7,591 nt of DNA from Candidatus Atribacteria bacterium (GTDB lineage Bacteria > Atribacterota > Atribacteria > Atribacterales > Atribacteraceae). Below, piece by piece: positions 5,441 through 7,591 of this stretch (within the stretch, counting starts at the first letter, position 1; every line of letters begins with the position of its first letter). Location of the stretch: contig JAGPGC010000052.1 of the NCBI GenBank assembly GCA_018056205.1, positions 1 through 7,591 of the forward strand. Direction: 5' to 3'. The position numbers were made by a program, and so were the translations under genes. Under the pieces are notes generated by a model that worked only from the letters and a program-made list of their open reading frames with translations, had not been told where the DNA came from and did not search any database.

Positions 5441-6237
5441 TTCATCATTGTGCTTCATTACTTCCTATTATTCGCCAAAAAAAGCCTCTTATTCACCATA
5501 TAACCAATATGGTGGCTGCTAATGACAATGCTAACGTAACTTTGGCAGTGGGAGCTTCACCAGTTATGGCACTTTCGAAGTTAGAAGTTAAAGAAATGGC
5601 AGCTCAAGCCGATTCCTTGGTTTTGAACTTAGGAACGTTAAATCCGGATATTGTGGAGAGTTGCCGGTTAGCAGGAAAAGTAGCCAATCAAAAGGGAATA
5701 CCCGTTGTCCTAGATCCAGTTGGAGCAGGAGCTACTCAATATCGAACCAACTCCGCCAAAGAAATTCTTTCTGAAATTAAAATATCCATAATACGGGGGA
5801 ATGCTGGTGAAATATCCGCTCTTATGGGTGATCCACGATTTATCAGAGGAGTTGATATTTCCTCAACAGTGTCCTCTATTTCAAATTTAGCTCGGAAAGC
5901 CAGTCAGCGTTACCGAGCAGTAGTAGCAGTAACCGGGAAGGTTGATTTTATTAGTGATGGAATTCGGCTTATTTCAGTTCATAATGGTCATCCTCTACTA
6001 ACGGTTCTTACTGGGACGGGATGTATGGCATCTTCTCTCTGTGCAACCTTTGCTGCGGTCGAGAGGAATCATCTCGTGTCATCAGCTGCTGCTCTTGGAT
6101 TCTTCGGGGTTTGTTCAGAGATAGCAGCAAAAAAGGTGGAAGGTCCAGGGCTTTTTCATCAGGTTTTATTTGATGTTATATACAATATGGATATGGAAAC
6201 TTTAGCTTCATATTTGCGTGTTGAGGTGGAATTATGA
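5425..6237 (+). CDS. thiM: Hydroxyethylthiazole kinase
   Basis: ThiM phosphorylates 4-methyl-5-(2-hydroxyethyl)thiazole with ATP, the salvage entry for the thiazole half of thiamin. The 270-residue protein has the usual length. It carries PLIHHITNMVAANDNAN (21-37), GASPVMA (43-49), DPVGAGATQYR (97-107), IRGNAGEI (123-130), VTGKVDFISDG (169-179) and the ribokinase-fold anion-hole motif LTGTGCMASS (195-204), with Cys200 at the family's conserved position. All motifs appear intact. The start overlaps the end of cytX by 16 nt, with GGGG at 5413-5416 as a modest ribosome site, suggesting translational coupling. The stop shares ATGA with thiE. Together with ThiW it forms a thiazole uptake and trapping route. 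Confidence 0.97.
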   Translation: MDNNIIHHCASLLPIIRQKKPLIHHITNMVAANDNANVTLAVGASPVMALSKLEVKEMAAQADSLVLNLGTLNPDIVESCRLAGKVANQKGIPVVLDPVGAGATQYRTNSAKEILSEIKISIIRGNAGEISALMGDPRFIRGVDISSTVSSISNLARKASQRYRAVVAVTGKVDFISDGIRLISVHNGHPLLTVLTGTGCMASSLCATFAAVERNHLVSSAAALGFFGVCSEIAAKKVEGPGLFHQVLFDVIYNMDMETLASYLRVEVEL

Positions 6238-6881
6238 TTGATTATTCTTTATATGTTATTACCAATCGTGATTTACAGAGAAATCGATCTACCATCGAGG
6301 TGGTTGAGGAAGTCATCCGGGGAGGGGCTACGATTATTCAATTACGAGAAAAAAACCTTTCAACTCGAGTCTTTTTCGAAAATGCCCTCACTATTAGAAA
6401 AATAACCAAACCAGCAGGTATTCCATTGATCATTAATGACCGAATGGATATCGCTTTGGCAGTAAATGCTGATGGAATACATTTGGGTGAAGAGGATTTA
6501 CCTTTGAAATATGCTCGGAAAATTGCTCCTCATCTCATTATTGGTTATTCAGCTGATTCTGTCCTTGATGCTCAGCAGGCTGAAAAGGATGGAGCCGATT
6601 ACTTAGGAGTTGGAAGTGTTTTTCCAACCACCACAAAAGTTGACGCTGGTCCAGCCATTGGTATCCAACGATTGAAGGAGATTAAGAAATCCGTTTCGAT
6701 ACCAGTCGTTGCTATAGGTGGGATTAATTTAACTAACCTTCCGGAAGTAATTAAGGCCGGAGTTGATGGCGTGGCAGTGGTTTCAGCCATAGTTGCTGAT
6801 GCTTCTCCTTTTCAAGCAGCCAAACATTTTCGGTTCACAATTGATTCTTTAAGAAAGGAGAAAGATGTCAACCCTAACTGA
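6234..6881 (+). CDS. thiE: Thiamin-phosphate synthase
   Basis: ThiE joins HMP pyrophosphate to thiazole phosphate to give thiamin monophosphate. The 215-residue TIM-barrel protein has IIQLREKN (34-41; Gln36, Arg38, Lys40), IINDRMD (66-72; Asn68, Asp69), ADGIHLGEEDL (79-89; Asp88), IIGYSADS (102-109; Ser106), ADYLGVGSVFPTTTK (121-135; Lys135), VVAIGGI (158-164) and VAVVSAI (180-186). These cover the pyrophosphate and substrate-binding positions known from B. subtilis ThiE, so the enzyme should be active. The ATGA overlap with thiM and the ribosome site GAGGTG (6223-6228) inside thiM point to coupled translation. The 3' end overlaps thiL by 17 nt. It is a stand-alone ThiE, not a ThiDE or ThiED fusion, so HMP phosphorylation must come from elsewhere. 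Confidence 0.97.
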   Translation: MIDYSLYVITNRDLQRNRSTIEVVEEVIRGGATIIQLREKNLSTRVFFENALTIRKITKPAGIPLIINDRMDIALAVNADGIHLGEEDLPLKYARKIAPHLIIGYSADSVLDAQQAEKDGADYLGVGSVFPTTTKVDAGPAIGIQRLKEIKKSVSIPVVAIGGINLTNLPEVIKAGVDGVAVVSAIVADASPFQAAKHFRFTIDSLRKEKDVNPN

Positions 6882-7591
6882 TATCGGGGAATTTGGGCTT
6901 ATCGATTTAATCAAAAAAAAGTTTACTCCTTACGGTTCTGAAATTGTGGTTGGAATTGATGATGATTGTGCTGTCGTAATGGGGAGAGAAGGGTTATATA
7001 CCCTTTATACCTGCGACTCACAAGTGGAAGGATCTCACTTTATAACCAATTTGGTTCCTCCCTATTTGCTTGGTCAAAAGATCTTATCGGTAAACTTGAG
7101 TGATATCGCTGCTATGGGTGGTACGCCACGATTTGCACTTTTATCCTTAGTTCTTCGTTCTAATATTTCAGTGGAATGGATAAATACTTTTTTAGAAGGG
7201 TTTCGCTGTAAGGCCAAACAGTATGGTGTTGAGGTTATCGGAGGGAATCTGGCTCATACTAAAGGTGAGTTAATATTAGATGTTACTCTGGTTGGTGAAG
7301 TAAAGAGAAATCGACTTTTGCTTCGGAATCAAGCTCGAATTGGAGATTTGATTCTGGTGACGGGTTTCCTGGGTGATGCTGCCGCTGGGCTTAAAATTCT
7401 TTTAGAAGAACAAAAGGTAAGTACAGCAAGGGAACAATATCTTTTAAATCGTTATTTTTTGCCTGAGCCGCGAGTGGAGGTTGGTAAAGTATTATCTCAA
7501 AGTGGGAATAGAATGGCACTTATTGATATATCTGATGGTTTTGCCCAGGATTTAGGACATATTTTAAAACAGAGTCGAGTTGGTGCGGTTG
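6865..7591 (+). CDS. thiL: Thiamin-monophosphate kinase (C-terminal part outside the window)
   Basis: ThiL phosphorylates thiamin monophosphate to TPP, the cofactor and the ligand of the upstream riboswitch. The window holds 242 codons of the usual 310-330. Visible family features are FGLIDLI near the N terminus, the ATP/metal motif GIDDDCAV (30-37), TCDSQVEGSHF (49-59), a very clear NLSDIAAMGGTPRF (77-90), VIGGNLA (124-130), GDLILVTGFLGDAAAGL (160-176) and DISDGFAQDLGHIL (221-234). The ATG at 6865 has AAAGGAG (6854-6860) 4 nt upstream and lies inside the end of thiE (17-nt overlap). Two motif positions differ from the usual form: GIDDD instead of GIGDD, and GGN (Asn128) instead of GGD. I recall Asn at the latter in some lineages, so loss of activity is not implied. 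AIR-synthase-like relatives are ruled out by the NLSDIAAMG motif and the context. Confidence 0.95.
   Translation, partial: MSTLTDIGEFGLIDLIKKKFTPYGSEIVVGIDDDCAVVMGREGLYTLYTCDSQVEGSHFITNLVPPYLLGQKILSVNLSDIAAMGGTPRFALLSLVLRSNISVEWINTFLEGFRCKAKQYGVEVIGGNLAHTKGELILDVTLVGEVKRNRLLLRNQARIGDLILVTGFLGDAAAGLKILLEEQKVSTAREQYLLNRYFLPEPRVEVGKVLSQSGNRMALIDISDGFAQDLGHILKQSRVGAV

Overview
This is about 7.6 kb of chromosomal sequence from a low- to mid-GC bacterium. It has clear Shine-Dalgarno sites, one TTG start, and a tRNA with an encoded CCA end. The gene content (an ECF-type thiazole importer, a CytX-type HMP permease and salvage genes behind a terminator-type TPP riboswitch) resembles Firmicutes, Thermotogota or uncultured anaerobic lineages such as Atribacterota. 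I cannot place the organism more precisely from sequence alone, and nothing indicates a mobile element, phage or CRISPR array.

Left part: a divergent tRNA-modification gene (mnmG-like) lies on the minus strand and runs off the left edge. It is followed on the plus strand by a single-chain precursor of a Thr-nucleophile isoaspartyl peptidase/asparaginase (1106-2011). Next come a tRNA-Gly(TCC) gene with a near-consensus extended -10 promoter, an AT-rich spacer, and an orphan Gfo/Idh/MocA-type NAD(P)-dependent oxidoreductase. Its best start is TTG at 2396, directly behind a strong ribosome binding site.

Right part: a thiamin-salvage operon. A promoter at about 3473-3501 feeds a TPP riboswitch aptamer (3527-3620). 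A perfect 9-bp terminator hairpin with a U-tract (3633-3669) follows. A 9-nt stretch of the aptamer (3544-3552) is exactly complementary to the terminator's left side (3638-3646), so the whole termination/antitermination switch can be read from the sequence. Behind it lie thiW, cytX, thiM, thiE and thiL (cut off by the right edge), with short gaps or overlaps of 3, -16, -4 and -17 nt, consistent with translational coupling.

How the operon works (established family roles plus inference): ThiW is the predicted substrate-binding subunit for thiazole uptake and CytX the predicted importer of hydroxymethylpyrimidine. ThiM phosphorylates the thiazole, ThiE joins both halves to thiamin phosphate, and ThiL makes TPP, which then shuts the operon off through the riboswitch. 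The HMP/HMP-P kinase ThiD and the ECF energising module are not in the window.

I see no clearly undescribed system here. The most interesting points are the fully readable attenuation switch, unusual substitutions in the MnmG and ThiL motifs, and an inverted repeat overlapping the operon promoter.
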